Positions 11,762-23,292 of a DNA stretch of 64,000 nucleotides are shown here, in pieces. The DNA lies in NCBI GenBank assembly GCA_001510575.1, contig LNGK01000004.1, positions 725,989 to 789,988 on the forward strand, given 5' to 3'. Under the pieces are notes generated by a model that was not told the origin of the DNA, searched no databases, and saw only the letters and a list, made by a program, of their open reading frames with translations. The translations under genes and the position numbers were made by a program. Within the stretch, counting starts at the first letter, position 1. The number at the start of each line of letters is the position of its first letter. The DNA is from Knoxdaviesia capensis. Its lineage: Eukaryota; Ascomycota; Sordariomycetes; Microascales; Gondwanamycetaceae.

Positions 11762-13005
11762 CTAGTACTCAGGGGCGCCCGACTGGGGGAACTCGAACAC
11801 GACACCACGGCCGGTGATCTTGCGGTAGACCTCGGAGTAGGTGTCGAGTCTGTAGTCAACGCCACCGCGCTCCTTCTCGTCAAGGATGACCTTGAGGACC
11901 TTGCTGCCGTCCTCCTTGGTGCGGAGGCGCTTGCCGACAATCTCGACGGGGAAGACGAGATCGGTCAGGATGGCATCGTGCACAGCAGTCAGAGTGCGCG
12001 AGCGGGGGCGCTTCTGGGTCTGGGTGTTGCGCGAGCGGTGCGAGCGCTTGGGGCGGGGGAGAATGCGGCGCGAGGCCAGGATGATAACCTGGCGGTCAGA
12101 GAACTTCTTCTCCAGCTCGCGGGTCAGGCTGTTTGTTTGGTGTGATCGCACGGATTAGAAACTGGAACTGGGTTATGTGAAGAGGGGAGGAGAGTGATCT
12201 AAAACTTACCGCTGCTGCACGCGGTGGAAACCCTGCAGGGAAGGGACGGGGACAAAGATGACAATAGCCTTCCTGCCGTGGCCGACCTCGATCTGTTCAA
12301 TATCAGACCCGAATAGTCAGCATGCGAGCTCCAGGATAAACCTTGGACCGCTTCCCGTCCTGTTCCTATCATGTATATGCTTTGTAGACGCCGATGTCGT
12401 GCCGGTCCGAGTCTTGTGGTGGGATATATAGGAGCCGCCGTTGAATCGAGTGTTTGGCCAGTTGAACAAATTTCTTTGTGCGACCAAGAACTACAGGATC
12501 TTCCTGGCCTGGACACAGACTCCTTCCTGAAGGTTCCATCGTCTCGACGCTGTCGTCTCGTAGGTGAAGGGCCAAGAGAAGCACGAAAGCCGTATGAATC
12601 AATACAAGCAGTCTCTTGCCCAATTGGCCTTCACGAACACGTCCGCTGTCGAGCATTCTAAGGAGTGATTGAGGTATCTTCGGAGGTCCATTCGCCAGGA
12701 CAAGAGGATCGAGACGGAGCGAGATCGACGCCGACAAAGCATTTCATTTTTTTCTTAACCGTTTCCGAGGCGAAAAAGGTATAGAAAACGGAGTGGAGGG
12801 AAACCTAAAAAGCAACCGGATTAAGACGCTGAATAATTCATACCTCACGAGCAGACACGAACTGCAGAGGGCGCAGGGCAGCGCGCAGATCGGCAGTGTT
12901 CGACTCAAGATCGAAGAGAGCCTGGGCGATGTTGGCCTCAAGCTCCGAAGGGCTCGAGTGCGAGGGGCTGTTCGCCGCAATCTTGTTGATGGCCGGGCTG
13001 CTCAT
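11762..13005 (-). CDS. RPS7: 40S ribosomal protein S7 (eS7)
   Basis: Three exons on the minus strand, 13005-12844, 12292-12210 and 12128-11762, join without frame error into 203 residues. Exon 1 ends in LRPLQFVSARE, exon 2 encodes IEVGHGRKAIVIFVPVPSL then HRVQQ, and exon 3 encodes LTRELEKKFSDR through SRTLTAVHDAILTDLVFPVEIVGKR to the end. This is unmistakably eS7, a small-subunit protein involved in 18S rRNA processing. Its length agrees with fungal homologues. Intron 2 is 81 bp. Intron 1 is 551 bp, long for a filamentous fungus, and could host regulatory or non-coding RNA sequence. An inverted telobox pair lies about 275-305 bp upstream of the ATG, as often seen for ribosomal protein genes. 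Confidence 0.98.
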
Positions 13006-13279
13006 TTTGACGGAGATTTGTTGCGGTGTGGTGGGTGGGTTTGGTGGTGGTGGCTGTTGAAGGAGGGAATGTTGCGAGGAGGAAAAAGAAAAGTGGGAGG
13101 AAATTAGGAGAGCTTCAACTGTAGTGGTGGACAATCGAACTTTTTTTTTTCGGCGTTTTGGTTGGCTGTGCTGAATTTAATTGGATTTGGGGGTTTTGTG
13201 CCCTTGTGGATTTGGTGCACGTGAAGATAAGGTCTCAGTGCGTTATCGTCGATAAGGTGATAGACATGATGACTCAGTC

Positions 13280-13309
13280 TTAGGGTTCTGCTATGGACCA
13301 TAACCCTAA
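13280..13309. promoter_or_regulatory. Inverted telobox pair in the eS7 promoter
   Basis: TTAGGGTT at 13280-13287 faces AACCCTAA at 13302-13309, about 275-305 bp upstream of the eS7 start. Telobox elements in ribosomal protein promoters are established in several fungi and plants. That this pair is functional is inference. Confidence 0.65.
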
Positions 13310-16037
13310 TTTGGTTGAACTTCACAGACGACGACTGGTGGTCTGGGTGTTTGAGCAGCGTCAGTCTGGTCTCGGTTAAGACTGAATGACTGCTAAATGA
13401 ACCGGAGTGTGTATTTCAAAACTGTTTGCAACAAGAAATGCCTCTTCTCAGGCCACCATACCAAAGCATTGTCGAGTGACGGCCTCACCATCTACTATCA
13501 CAATTCCACCACTGAAACTTTTTCATCTGTTCTATATGTCGATTGGCCATGAAAAATGGGAGTCTCATGACTCTGTGGAGAAGCAGCACTTTCAGCATCG
13601 TTCCACGGGATGCAACACTCCCATTTTCTGGGCCTGCTCGTGGAACTCTGGACAGCAGAGTGGCGTGCGTCCAGTTGTGGAACGCCAGCACCCGTGTTGT
13701 TCGCCAACCCCACAAACGGGCACTTCAGTCCCGGCAAAAACATCAACTGCAGGTCGTACAACAGCAACATATGGCTCCTAACGACAAGGAACCGTATGTT
13801 TCCCCCATTCTCCCTGCAAACCAACCTCGTATTAAGCCCCGGCCCCTGGCTGGAAGAGTTCCCGACGGGACGAGAGGATGGCGGAAATGGCCACTCACTG
13901 CTTGGGCAAACATGGAGATGGAACTGCAAGAATGGAAACGCAATATTGGAAGGGATATAGGGACAGAGAACGCCTCGGAAATTGGAAGCGTCTAGAATCT
14001 ACGGAACCGTGGTTCCTCCCGCCAACAACAACACCAGGAAACGGCCGCAGGGACGGCGCGATATCTGGGAAAACGAAACACCACACCTCTGGGGCTAGTT
14101 GCAATAACGGGAAGAAGACGGAACAAACATCTGCCACATCCAACTCTTCCAGTGACCTATCAGAAAATCTAAACAAAAGACCATACGCTGCAGGCAGAGA
14201 ACGGGCGTCGCCGTGGCCGTGATCGTGGGTGCCGTGCCCTCCACCTCGCCATATCCCAAACGCACCACAGCTATAGGAGTGCAGACAAACATGTGAGAAA
14301 AAGAAACGTCTACCAATGAGAAAAGCTGGCTGACGAGCAATTATTTCTCCCGGTTTGGAATACGAAGTGAACTTTGGTACAGCATGCACGGTACACATGC
14401 TCACTTCTTCTTTTGCACTAGATTCTGGTCTGGATGTACAACTGAGCTGCATGAAGCAAACTCTTGATGCCATCTAGTCATATTTGAGCCAGGCAACACT
14501 TCCGGCTACATATGTACCGATTTGCACGAACCTTGTTCTTGGTACGTGAACACAGCGGCTGTCAACGGAGCGGCGATCATGTCGTGTAAGCCCAGGCCAG
14601 TGCAACTCTGGGGACGTGGTGTTCCTGCTGACACTGATCTGCAACGCGGGATGGGCCCTTTGATTCTTCATCCCACCACATACCGCAAGGGGAGGCCGTG
14701 GGGGGGGAGGGAGGGAAAAATACCGGTTCTTGGTAACTGGCTGCCGCTGGCTCTGCGGGAGAGGCCGTGCCGCTATGCTGGATTCTGACAGCGCCAGCGC
14801 CCCTGAGGCCATGCAGCAGCTTGGAGGACAGAGGGAAACTAGCCCAGACGAGATGAAAAAAAGAAAGGTCTGCAGTCCAGACCTGGCTGTACTGCACCAT
14901 CTTTGCTGCACATCGTGTTGGTGTATCTCCTAGTTGAGTATGGTGCCGTGTATTTCGGATTTTCTGGTGTGGATGGGCAATCTCGCCCGACGGACAACAA
15001 AGCAAACATTTTTAGTGAAATTTACAATACAGAGGAGAGGGGAAAGGAAAGAAAAAGGAACACATCGGAAAAAGGGACTCGTCCATGGACTGTTTGCAAG
15101 ACCGGCCTGAACTTACGGGAGAGGCTGAGATAGGGAGACTTGGACCGTGAGAGAGAGAGCCAGACGCGTCGAGCTCTGGAAGAGCTGGTGATGGACAGCT
15201 AGTGTTGGGTCTTGGGCAGTGGAAGTGACAGCCAAGGGCAAGTGGCAACTCCTTTCTTCCCGGTTCGGTTCGGTTCGTTTTTTCTGTTCTTGGTCCCCAG
15301 CTCTGCAAACCGGGAACGGTGAGGCTTCATTGCCTGCTCCGTGCTCCACGGCAGGAGGTTGGAACCAGATATCGAGGAAATTGAGAGTGGAAAAAGGGGG
15401 AGAAGCTGCTGAAGAAGAGAGAGAGCTGGTCTGGAGGGTTTCTGGCTCTGGGAGTAGGGAGGGAGGGGTGTGTGTAGTACTTGGGGAGACTTTCGTATGT
15501 GCAGAGAGTCCAGAGAGTCCTGAGTGTCTGCGCTGGCCTTCCGGGGCTTTCCCACACCCTCTCAGAAATCCCAGGCCTCAAAGCCTGTCTCCCGTCTTGA
15601 AAATCGGGACTTTTCACCACCCAGAGCCCAAAAGCCCTCAAGAAAGAGAAGTCTCGTAGCAGACAACCCGAGACGACTGTCTTCTGGCTGTGAACAAGAG
15701 CTATCCAACCGAAGAAGCACAATACCTCTTCGACCACGGGGGTTGACTCACGGTTATGGAGGGGGAGTGAAGCCATCCAGGAGTGAAGCTGTACCAGACT
15801 TGCTGAGCGAGTGTGAGTGGAGCACCACGACTGAGAATCTTGGCCAAAGCACTTGGACTTCCTTTTTCCTCGTCGTCCTCCAGTTTGCGTCCCGTACGTC
15901 CGTCCAGGCCCTTTCAGGAGACCGCAAGCGAGAGAGGATGATGTGTAGAGAGAATCAGGCAAGAGATTCGTCGTCTTCATGAGACGGAGTCCCAATTGGG
16001 AGGGGGGAACTGGGAAAAAGATGGGTGGACTCGAGAG

Positions 16038-16043
16038 TATAAA
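16038..16043 (+). promoter_or_regulatory. TATA box candidate for the Myb-like regulator
   Basis: TATAAA in the context gagTATAAAgcc, followed about 40 bp later by CT-rich leader-like sequence. It would imply a leader of about 1.5 kb before any leader intron is removed. Confidence 0.45.
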
Positions 16044-17511
16044 GCCGGTCCTGTCTCCAAGACACAAACTCTCTTCCGGTTCCTGTTTCTGATCCTCTTC
16101 TTTCCCCAGCTTCACAGATCCGGTGCCCCCCTCATCTCATCTTCTTCTGCTTCTCCTTCCTCCTACCTGGTGTCTCACCCACACTCCTAGTCTTTGAGAG
16201 GAGACTTGGACCATTCTGTTTCCTGGTTGCCGCTTCACTTCTGTTAGCTCAATTCCACTCGTTCATCTTGTCTTCCGTGGTGTATGTGAGACTTCTTCTC
16301 TCCAGCATACCCTGTCCACTCTTTCCCCCTTCCCTCCTTTCTCACTTCTGGCTCCGGCCACCAGCTGCAAAAAGCCCGAGACACTCACCCGTCAACGCCG
16401 TGCCCTGCCTCATCACCAACATCCAGTCTCGCCCCTTGTCCCCGTCCACCGCCTTTCTCCCCCCGTCCAAGACACTCTCGTCCTCCTCTAACGTCCCGGA
16501 ACTTCCTTCCGGTAGGTCTTTGCCCTCCACCACCACCCTGTACTGCTCAGGGAACACACAGATAGCTAACAACACCACCAGTGTCTCAGAGCCACAGAGT
16601 CTTCCTTGCCCTCAGGAAGAGAGAGAGAGTCTTGGTGTGCCAGAACCATCTGCGTGTGCCTCTCTGCTATCACCACTGCGAGCAGAGCACGTCAGCATAA
16701 GGTCTCGGGAGCCTGCTTGCTCCTTTGCCACTCTCTCTTGCAGCCAGAGTAGCCAACCGCCGCTCACCGCCGGCCAGCTGCCGCACACCACACACCCACA
16801 CCACACATAAAGACACCTGCATGTGTGCATGAGTGTGTGTATCCTCTCCACCCCACAGGCCTGCAACAGATACTCCCCGAACCTCTTCCGGAGAGTATAG
16901 GCCCCCCCAAGAGTGTACAAGCTCTCTCCCCGTCTGATCCTTTCCCCCCCTGTCCCCTTCACTCTTGCCCACCCCCGTCCCATATCACCAAGAACCACTG
17001 AAGAACCGGTTCACGCCATCCGTCTTTAGCGGTCAAGAAGAACATCAGTTTGTGTGCCCTGATCGTACCGTGGTTCCCAACCTGCCAAAAGCCCCCAAAC
17101 TCTCCCTGTATCACTCTTTGCCTCTGATATAGAGCACAACCCCTGCAACCCATCCCACAGTTGACAGCAGAGTGTCAAAGAAGAGACACACAAACACGCG
17201 AACAAAAAGGCATCGTCCGCGGCCCGTGAAAAAAGAAGCAAGAGAAAGAGGAAGAAGGTCTCTTGGAAGCGGTGAAGCCGGTCCACAGCGGGAAACGACT
17301 GATTCTTCTGAGACTGTGCAACTTTCTCTCTCCGTGAAGGAAGGGCGTGTGTGTACAATAATATAGTCTCCCTGATAGTCTCGCATGTAAGAGCGAGAGC
17401 AAGATACAGACAGTCAGAGGAAGAGAGGAAGACCACCACCAGCCCATCAGAGCAAGCCCATATACAGATTCCAACACCCCCCTTCTCAAGGAGCCCACAC
17501 TCCTCCTCATC

Positions 17512-17538
17512 CACACGCACACACACACACACACACAC
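17512..17538. repeat. CA microsatellite before the Myb-like gene
   Basis: A (CA)n tract of about 27 bp, 80 bp upstream of the ATG, in the inferred leader. Confidence 0.85.
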
Positions 17539-17617
17539 CCTGCGTGTCTGAGTCCACATCCCTTCCCCCTTTCCTCACCGTTTCCGAGACCGCCGGACCT
17601 GAGTCCCTATAAGAACC

Positions 17618-20297
17618 ATGGAGACCACCACCCCGTATGTCTTGATCACCAAGGAGGAGGAGCAGCACCACGCAACTGTCTCCTCGTTTCCCCTGGCCCC
17701 AGACAACCCGTCCAAGTTCCGCAACAACATCTCGGATCCCTCCCGCCCAGCTGCTGCTGCTGTTTCGTCTGCTCTCAGACAGTCTCCCATCCAAGACTTT
17801 GTTCCAGTGGCCGTTCCGGCTCAGCATCATCAGCACTGCCATCAGCATCACCCGCACCCGCACCAGCACTACCAGCCGCTGGACGCCGCCCCGTGCACCG
17901 GACCTCTCCCGCCGCCCGCCGCCGCCGGACTCGTCCTGACCGACCCGTTCGCCCGCGCCGCCGGCGCCCTCGCCACGCTGCTCTTCGGCCACACGCAACT
18001 GACGCCCGGCGCCGCCCCCGGAACCACCACCGTCACCGCCGTCGCCGACTCGCTGTCCGCGTCCCAAACCCATCTGGTCGCGTCGATCCTGAACTACTGG
18101 CTCACCGGCGACCCGTCGCGCTTTGCGATTGCCGCGGACGCTGCCACCGCCGCCGAGTCGACCCCGGCGCTGCAGTTCCTCGATTACCTGATGCGCTACC
18201 AGCACCAGCACCTGGCTTCCGTCGTCAATTCTGGGCACAACAGCCACAGTAATCCTGCGGCCATGTCTAACACGTTCTGGTCTCAGTCGGTGTCTGAGCA
18301 GAGACCTGACCACATGGATATCGAGGTGAGAAACATTGGTCCCTGGAGTGTCTTCTGCCCCTACCCAGATGCGTGACTCTCCTGGTCTCGAGTTGGAAAG
18401 GATGTTCTGGAGCGGAAAAGAATTGAGTCACCGAGGGACTCGGGGTGTGAGAAGGGAGGGCCCCTGTAGAGATATACAGAAGAAGAGGCACATCAGAGTC
18501 AACTCCAAGACAAGAAGAAACCCGGTTGCTAACACACCCTCCAGAGACTCACTCCCGACTCCAGATCTGCCCCGGCCGTGAAGCACGAATACCACTTCTC
18601 TTCCACGGCCTCCTCGCCCCTCCCAACCTGGGACTACACCGCCACCGAGCCGCGCTTCCTGCACGAGCGCACCTTCGGCCCCGGGGGCGCCGATAGAGTC
18701 GTCGACGTGAGCAGCCTGCCCGGCATCTCCTCCATTGTCGACTGGTCCACCGGGTTACCCTCGGGCATCCTCGGCGGCCAGGACGCCGCATCCATGCTGC
18801 CCGGCGGCCCGATGCTGTACCAGCTGTACGGCGCCGACGCAGGCGCGTCCTCCTCGCTGGGAGGGGCGTTTGGCCTGCTCCCGATGCACGCGCTGGAGCA
18901 GCACGACAGCGCCGGCGGCGACGGCTACAAAGCGTGTCTGCAGACCATGGGCCCGCTGGGCGCCTCGTTCAGCCGCGTGACGCCCGACCTCGCGCCCACC
19001 ATGTTCGTCCCCCCGCCGGCGCCCGGCAGCGAGGCGTCGCTGGCCGAGCTGTCCTCGTCGCCCGGCTCGACGCTGTCGTGCTCGGCCTCGCCGCCGGTCG
19101 ACCTCCCCACGTTCCGAATGCCGGGCGGCCACCACCACCTGAACCCGTACACCCAGACGTCGCCGTTTGCGCGCCACATGCGCCACCACCAGCCCGCGCT
19201 GGACATGTGCGACACGGCGGATGCCACGGGGCGCGTGGTCGCGGATGTGACCACGATCTCGCCGAGCGAGCTGCGCCGCGTGGCGTCGTTCCAGATGCCG
19301 TCGCCTACGCCCGACGCCGCGTCGTTCCGCTCGGAGTCGACGGCCCCGTCGACCGCATCGGACGCCAGTGTGTTCCTCAAGACCGAGCCCGACGCCGCGG
19401 AGAGCTGGCACCGTGTCCCCGTCCAGGACCCGATGCCCAGTGTTGGGTATGGCGTTGTGGAGGGCGGGCATGCTGCCACGCCAGACTCCAGCCAGTCCCA
19501 CCACGTCCCGGCTGTGCAGAAGGTTCCAGCCGAGACCGGAAGATCCAGCGCACGCCGCAAAGTCCCCGACAGCCCGCCACAGCGGGTCTCGGTGCCGACG
19601 GTGCCCTCCAACGGCGCCAGATCCGTGGCCGGCCGCCGACACAGCGCGCACCACCACCGGACCCGCGCCCGCGGCAGCTCCCCCGGCCGCAGCGGACGCG
19701 GGGCCTCGCCGGCCTGGACGCCGCGCGGCAGCCAAGACCACCGCGGAACCCGCTACCCCGGCGGCAGCAACCCGCCGCGCCACCAACTGCCGCCGCACGC
19801 CAACCCGTTCCGCGTGCCGGTCCTCGGCTCGTCCAGCGCGCGCACGCTGACCGACCGCGCCGCACGCGACGAGTTCCTCGTCAAGTCGCGCGACAAGGGC
19901 ATGTCGTACCGCCACATCAAGGTCGCCGGCGGCTTCGACGAGGCCGAGTCGACGCTGCGTGGCCGCTACCGGTCTCTCACTAAGTGTCCCGAGGCCCGCG
20001 TCCGGAAACCCGAGTGGGAGGAGCAGGATGTAAGTTCTCTGTCAACAAGGCAAGAAGATATGGTTTCCTCCAGAAGCGTGTTTGCTAAGACTTTCTCCCC
20101 CCTCTCTCTCTGATGACCAGCTCGAACTCCTCAAGGAAGCCGTGTACCACTTCACCCGCGGCCGCGGAGACCCGTCCCAGGTCAAGATCCTCTGGAAAGA
20201 CGTGGCCGACTACATTTACGAGAACGGCGGCTCGTACCACTTCGGCAACTCCACCTGCCGGAAGAAGTGGACCGAGCTGATCGAGGTTGGGTACTGA
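17618..20297 (+). CDS. Myb/SANT-like DNA-binding regulator
   Basis: Exons 17618-18325, 18545-20029 and 20121-20297 encode 789 residues. Both introns (219 and 91 bp) are phase 0. The first has a GTGAGA donor and a CTAAC branch site. The N-terminal two thirds are low-complexity, with a His/Gln/Pro-rich stretch at about residues 68-85 and many Ser/Pro tracts. The C-terminal part from about 673 (RDEFLVKSRDKGMSYRHIK) to the end (WKDVADYIYENGGSYHF, CRKKWTELIEVGY) has two Trp/hydrophobic-spaced helical units resembling Myb/SANT-like domains of uncharacterised fungal regulators. The third exon completes the second unit, which supports the model. It is likely a nuclear transcription factor; I cannot name an ortholog. 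The long upstream leader suggests translational control. Confidence 0.82.
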
Positions 20298-20743
20298 AGT
20301 AATGTGCCGCGGCTGCTTGTTCCATTTGCCTGGCAGATGTGTTCCGAGATTTTTATAACAAACGAAGAAAAAACAAGACAAAAAAACCGTGAAAATGACG
20401 AAAAGACGACCCAAAAGATACGAACGCGCGCACATCCTCGTTCCGAGGAAACCCTGGAGAGGATGACAATGTCTTGGATTCCCGCACTGGTGTGGTTTTC
20501 GCTTGGGAGGTTAAGAATCGATTCTGTTGGGCGGGAAAGCTGTGTTAATTGAGCAATATGAGAAGATGTGAGATGAAGGACGAGGAGGATGAGGGGAGGG
20601 GGATTCAAACCACACTGAAAGACGGAGGGAGGAGGCTCGTGTTTTTGTTTTTTTCATTACTTTCTTTTTTCCTATTGCGTTTTATTTCACAACAATAAAA
20701 AAAGGTGTGTATTGCACTCTGGATCCTCTATGCCCTGACCCAA
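20298..20743. other. Convergent 3' spacer
   Basis: 446 bp between the converging Myb-like gene and the Ap4A phosphorylase-like gene. It is AT-rich near 20640-20705. I see nothing else in it. Confidence 0.6.
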
Positions 20744-21845
20744 CTATAGCCGGTTTGATACTCCCGACCGGACCCCGATCTGCGCAAGGATGCCCGTAAG
20801 CAGCTCCGGCTGGTCCTTGAGAGCCGTCCACTCTGCCTCGGTCTTGACCAGCGCGGTGCCGGCGAGGAGCGTCCCGTTCAGCTGCAACTCCCCCAGCACG
20901 GGCTGGGAGCCACCGGCGCCGGGCAGGGCGATCGGGGCGCCCTCGGCTGTGCGCGGACAGAGGGCCAAAACACCCTTGTAGAGGGCCAGGTTGTAGCTGA
21001 TGACGGCCTCGCCGGACTCCGGCGGCACGGGGGCGTCCGGGCCGAGAACCGCTGAGCACGCCTGGCGGTACAGCCTCAGGTACGCAGCATGCAGCTCCTG
21101 CGCAGAGAGACCATCAGCCAGGGGCTCCGAGAACACGGTAAACGGCAGATCTCCATGCACAGCCGCAACGGCCTCGGTGTCGCCTCCCGCAAGTTTCGCC
21201 GTCAGCACGCCCCAGTCCGTCGACTCTGCCGCGTCAAGCCCCTCGCGCATATGCTTGACCGGGAGCAGCTGCAAGTGGCGGTGCGGCTGGCTGGACCCGG
21301 ACAGCCGGCCGCCGTTGAAGAACGCAAACACCTCCTCGCCGGCCGCCGCGTACGCCGCCACACACGCCAGCGTGGCCTCCAGGTCGTCGGCCTCCAGCAC
21401 GTCGTCCTGGCTCTTGAACGCCGTGGTGGCCACGATGAAGTGCTCGGGCACCACTGCGAACTTGTTCAGCACCACGTAGTGCGCCGGTGAGAGCGGGGCG
21501 ATGAACAGCTCCGCCGGCGGGGTGGCGAAGGGGTCATAGCGCGGCGGCGGCGGTGCGGCCGGGGCGCCGGGGACGGCCGGCTGCACGAGCTTCGGGCCCT
21601 TGGGTTTGCTGGCGAGGGCCGGCGAAAAGCGGAGTTGGAACTGTGCATGGCCGCCGGATGATATTGCGTGATTAACATTTCGCATCGGATCTTTGCTCGC
21701 GGCTACGGAGGACACCCACCGGAATGTTCCCGATCTTGACGATGGCGACCTGAGATGGGAAGAACAGCAAATCGCCACGGCCCTTTGCACGATGGAAGGC
21801 CGAGGCCACTAGATGCGGAAGATTTGGAGGGACGGTAGCTGGCAT
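20744..21845 (-). CDS. APA2: Ap4A phosphorylase-like protein (HIT superfamily, APA1/APA2 type)
   Basis: Exons 21845-21720 and 21640-20744 encode 340 residues, with a 79-bp phase-0 intron (GTGGGT...TTAATC...CACAG). Family blocks are LLFFPSQVAIVKIGNIP, YDPFATPPAELFIAPLS, HYVVLNKFAVVPEHFIVAT and the catalytic motif GGRLSGSSQPHRHLQLLPV, in which H162-x-H164-x-Q166 is the HxHxQ active site. The C-terminal SYNLALYKGVLALCPR block, which leads into the substrate-binding region, is also present. These enzymes split diadenosine tetraphosphate to ADP and ATP. The length is close to yeast Apa1/Apa2 (about 320-325). The start is the first ATG before the conserved exon-1 block. A double telobox lies about 155-170 bp upstream. 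Which yeast paralogue it matches cannot be decided here. Confidence 0.93.
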
Positions 21846-22188
21846 TGTAAGATATATTGAAGAGGCGAGATATTTAGATGGAACACTCTGAGAAAAGCGA
21901 TAGAGTTCATGAAGGTTTGTTGGAGGGGAGGATATGCAGGAGGAAGAACCTGGGGAAGGATACATGCGTGCGCCTATTTTGCGGGTTATAAGAAAGCACA
22001 ACCCTAACAACCCTAAATGAGTCTCAAGCATCAATGTTGAAGCTCTCTCAGCATTAATCTACAACTCACATTTAACACACAGCACGAACTTAACAACTAA
22101 ACGATATGTATTAATCCAGGAGTATCTACCTCCCACAACCCGAATCCAGTACTAAGAAAAAAAGCTTCACCGTCGCGATCCCCTGCAT
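21846..22188. other. 343-bp promoter of the Ap4A phosphorylase gene
   Basis: It holds the upstream region of the phosphorylase gene, with the double telobox, and the 3' end of the FIT gene. No other feature is seen. Confidence 0.6.
22000..22016 (-). promoter_or_regulatory. Double telobox upstream of the Ap4A phosphorylase gene
   Basis: AACCCTAAC followed by AACCCTAA, 155-171 bp before the minus-strand ATG at 21845. The same spacing class as the p62 cluster argues for a promoter role. Confidence 0.6.
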
Positions 22189-23292
22189 CTACGACAAGCC
22201 CGGGATCCCGATGATATCGCGATACGCCGGCACCAAGCGCGGCAGGACATACACAGCGTACAGCCCCACAGTAGCCGTCAGAAGTCCGGTAAGCTTCTCG
22301 AACCACGTGTGGAAGAACACCGACGTCATGAGCAACATCCACATCCACAGCGCCACGAGGCCCAGCGCCAGCTTCCCGGGCGCGCCAACAGCGTAGGTCT
22401 GGCCGACGGCGGTGGACGGCGACGTCCGGGCCTCGCTGGACGGAGCGGCGGCCGCAGCGGCGGCGGCACGCACGTCGCCCTTGTCGTCGACGACAACCCG
22501 CTCGTCGCCGACCGAAAGCCAGCCGGCGCGCGGCACCGCCGCCCACGCGACCTCCTGCAGGAGCACGCCGCTGGCGAGCACCAGCAGGAACACGTGGCCG
22601 GAGATATCGTGGCCGCCGGACCACATGCCGCCGGCGCGGCGGCACGTCGCGGCGGTCGACACAAGCAGGAGGTGCTCGGCGAGCTGCTGCACGTTCGCCC
22701 CCGCGCCGGCGTCCGGCGCCGCAGCCTCCTGCGCGGCAGCCACCGCAGCGCTGCACTTGCCGCCGGTCCAGCGGAACCCGCGGTCGATCAGCGGCGGGCC
22801 AAAGAACCACTGCGTGACGAGCACCCACCACAGGGTCACCAGCCCGAAGCGAGCGGCCGCGCGCACCCGCAGCCGGGTGGCGACTGCCGCCCCGCGCGCC
22901 GCGAACGCGGGGCTGGCGGCCACGAACAGCGCGAAGACGCCTGTGGTCCAGGCCCAGCCGAGCTTGACGAAGTACTTGTTGAACACGTTGTTCTTGCGCG
23001 CGAAGTACGAAGGTGCCCGCGCGTCTTGGTAGTGGGCGTGCGCGGCGGCGTCGTACGGCGCGGAGCGGGTCAGCGGGGACACGGCCGCGTAGAGTGTGCC
23101 GAGCAGGAGCAGGCCGGGGAATACGGCATACACGGCGGCTTCGAGCCGCGTGGGGAGGAACGGCGGGAGCGGCGACGAGGGGGAGGATTTTCGGAGGGGC
23201 TTTTGCGACGTGCTGCCCGCCATGGTTGGCGATGAGGGGTCCGGTGCGACGGCGGAGGCTTTGCGGTTTCGGGGTGTTGTTGGGGAAGCCAT
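22189..23292 (-). CDS. FIT/SCS3 family ER membrane protein (acyl-CoA diphosphatase type)
   Basis: A single exon of 367 residues. Hydrophobic segments are spread along the chain (about 52-70, 110-128, 150-165, 233-250, 305-325 and 337-352), as expected for a fat storage-inducing transmembrane protein. The diagnostic block GGHDISGHVFLL places the first catalytic His at 233. The second (SVFFHTWFEKLTG) places His 328. Both match the two active-site histidines of FIT2-type acyl-CoA diphosphatases. The family acts in the endoplasmic reticulum on lipid droplet budding and phospholipid balance. The N-terminal 45 residues are Ser/Pro-rich and probably cytosolic. A low-complexity Ala loop (about 275-295) is not conserved. 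A palindromic GGGTTAAACCC lies 600 bp upstream. Confidence 0.92.
   Translation of the reverse strand: MASPTTPRNRKASAVAPDPSSPTMAGSTSQKPLRKSSPSSPLPPFLPTRLEAAVYAVFPGLLLLGTLYAAVSPLTRSAPYDAAAHAHYQDARAPSYFARKNNVFNKYFVKLGWAWTTGVFALFVAASPAFAARGAAVATRLRVRAAARFGLVTLWWVLVTQWFFGPPLIDRGFRWTGGKCSAAVAAAQEAAAPDAGAGANVQQLAEHLLLVSTAATCRRAGGMWSGGHDISGHVFLLVLASGVLLQEVAWAAVPRAGWLSVGDERVVVDDKGDVRAAAAAAAAPSSEARTSPSTAVGQTYAVGAPGKLALGLVALWMWMLLMTSVFFHTWFEKLTGLLTATVGLYAVYVLPRLVPAYRDIIGIPGLS

Larger units (their letters stand above)
13006..17617. other. 4.6-kb gap: eS7 promoter, then probable long leader of the Myb-like gene
   Basis: No protein gene is supported. Several ATG or near-ATG open frames of 100-180 codons exist but have non-protein-like composition. 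A TATAAA at 16038-16043 is followed by CT-rich sequence continuing to the ATG at 17618, including several upstream ATGs and a CA repeat at 17512-17538. I read 16.07-17.6 kb as a long 5' untranslated region, possibly with its own introns. Confidence 0.5.

Noticed and set aside
12369..12737. 122-codon open frame in eS7 intron 1
   Set aside because: It starts with a non-ATG codon and lies wholly in the intron; no family resemblance. Kept only as a remark on intron length.
13549..13995. 149-codon ATG frame between eS7 and the Myb-like gene
   Set aside because: The composition is not protein-like, codon use is unlike the true genes, and no family or promoter signal is seen.
16268..16810. 180-codon open frame upstream of the Myb-like gene
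   Set aside because: It has no ATG at its start, is Ser/Pro/Thr-rich from CT/CA-rich DNA, and lies in the inferred leader.
22309..23235. 308-codon open frame on the plus strand
   Set aside because: It is antisense to the FIT gene, whose conserved catalytic blocks define the true strand. It is a by-product of GC-rich codons.
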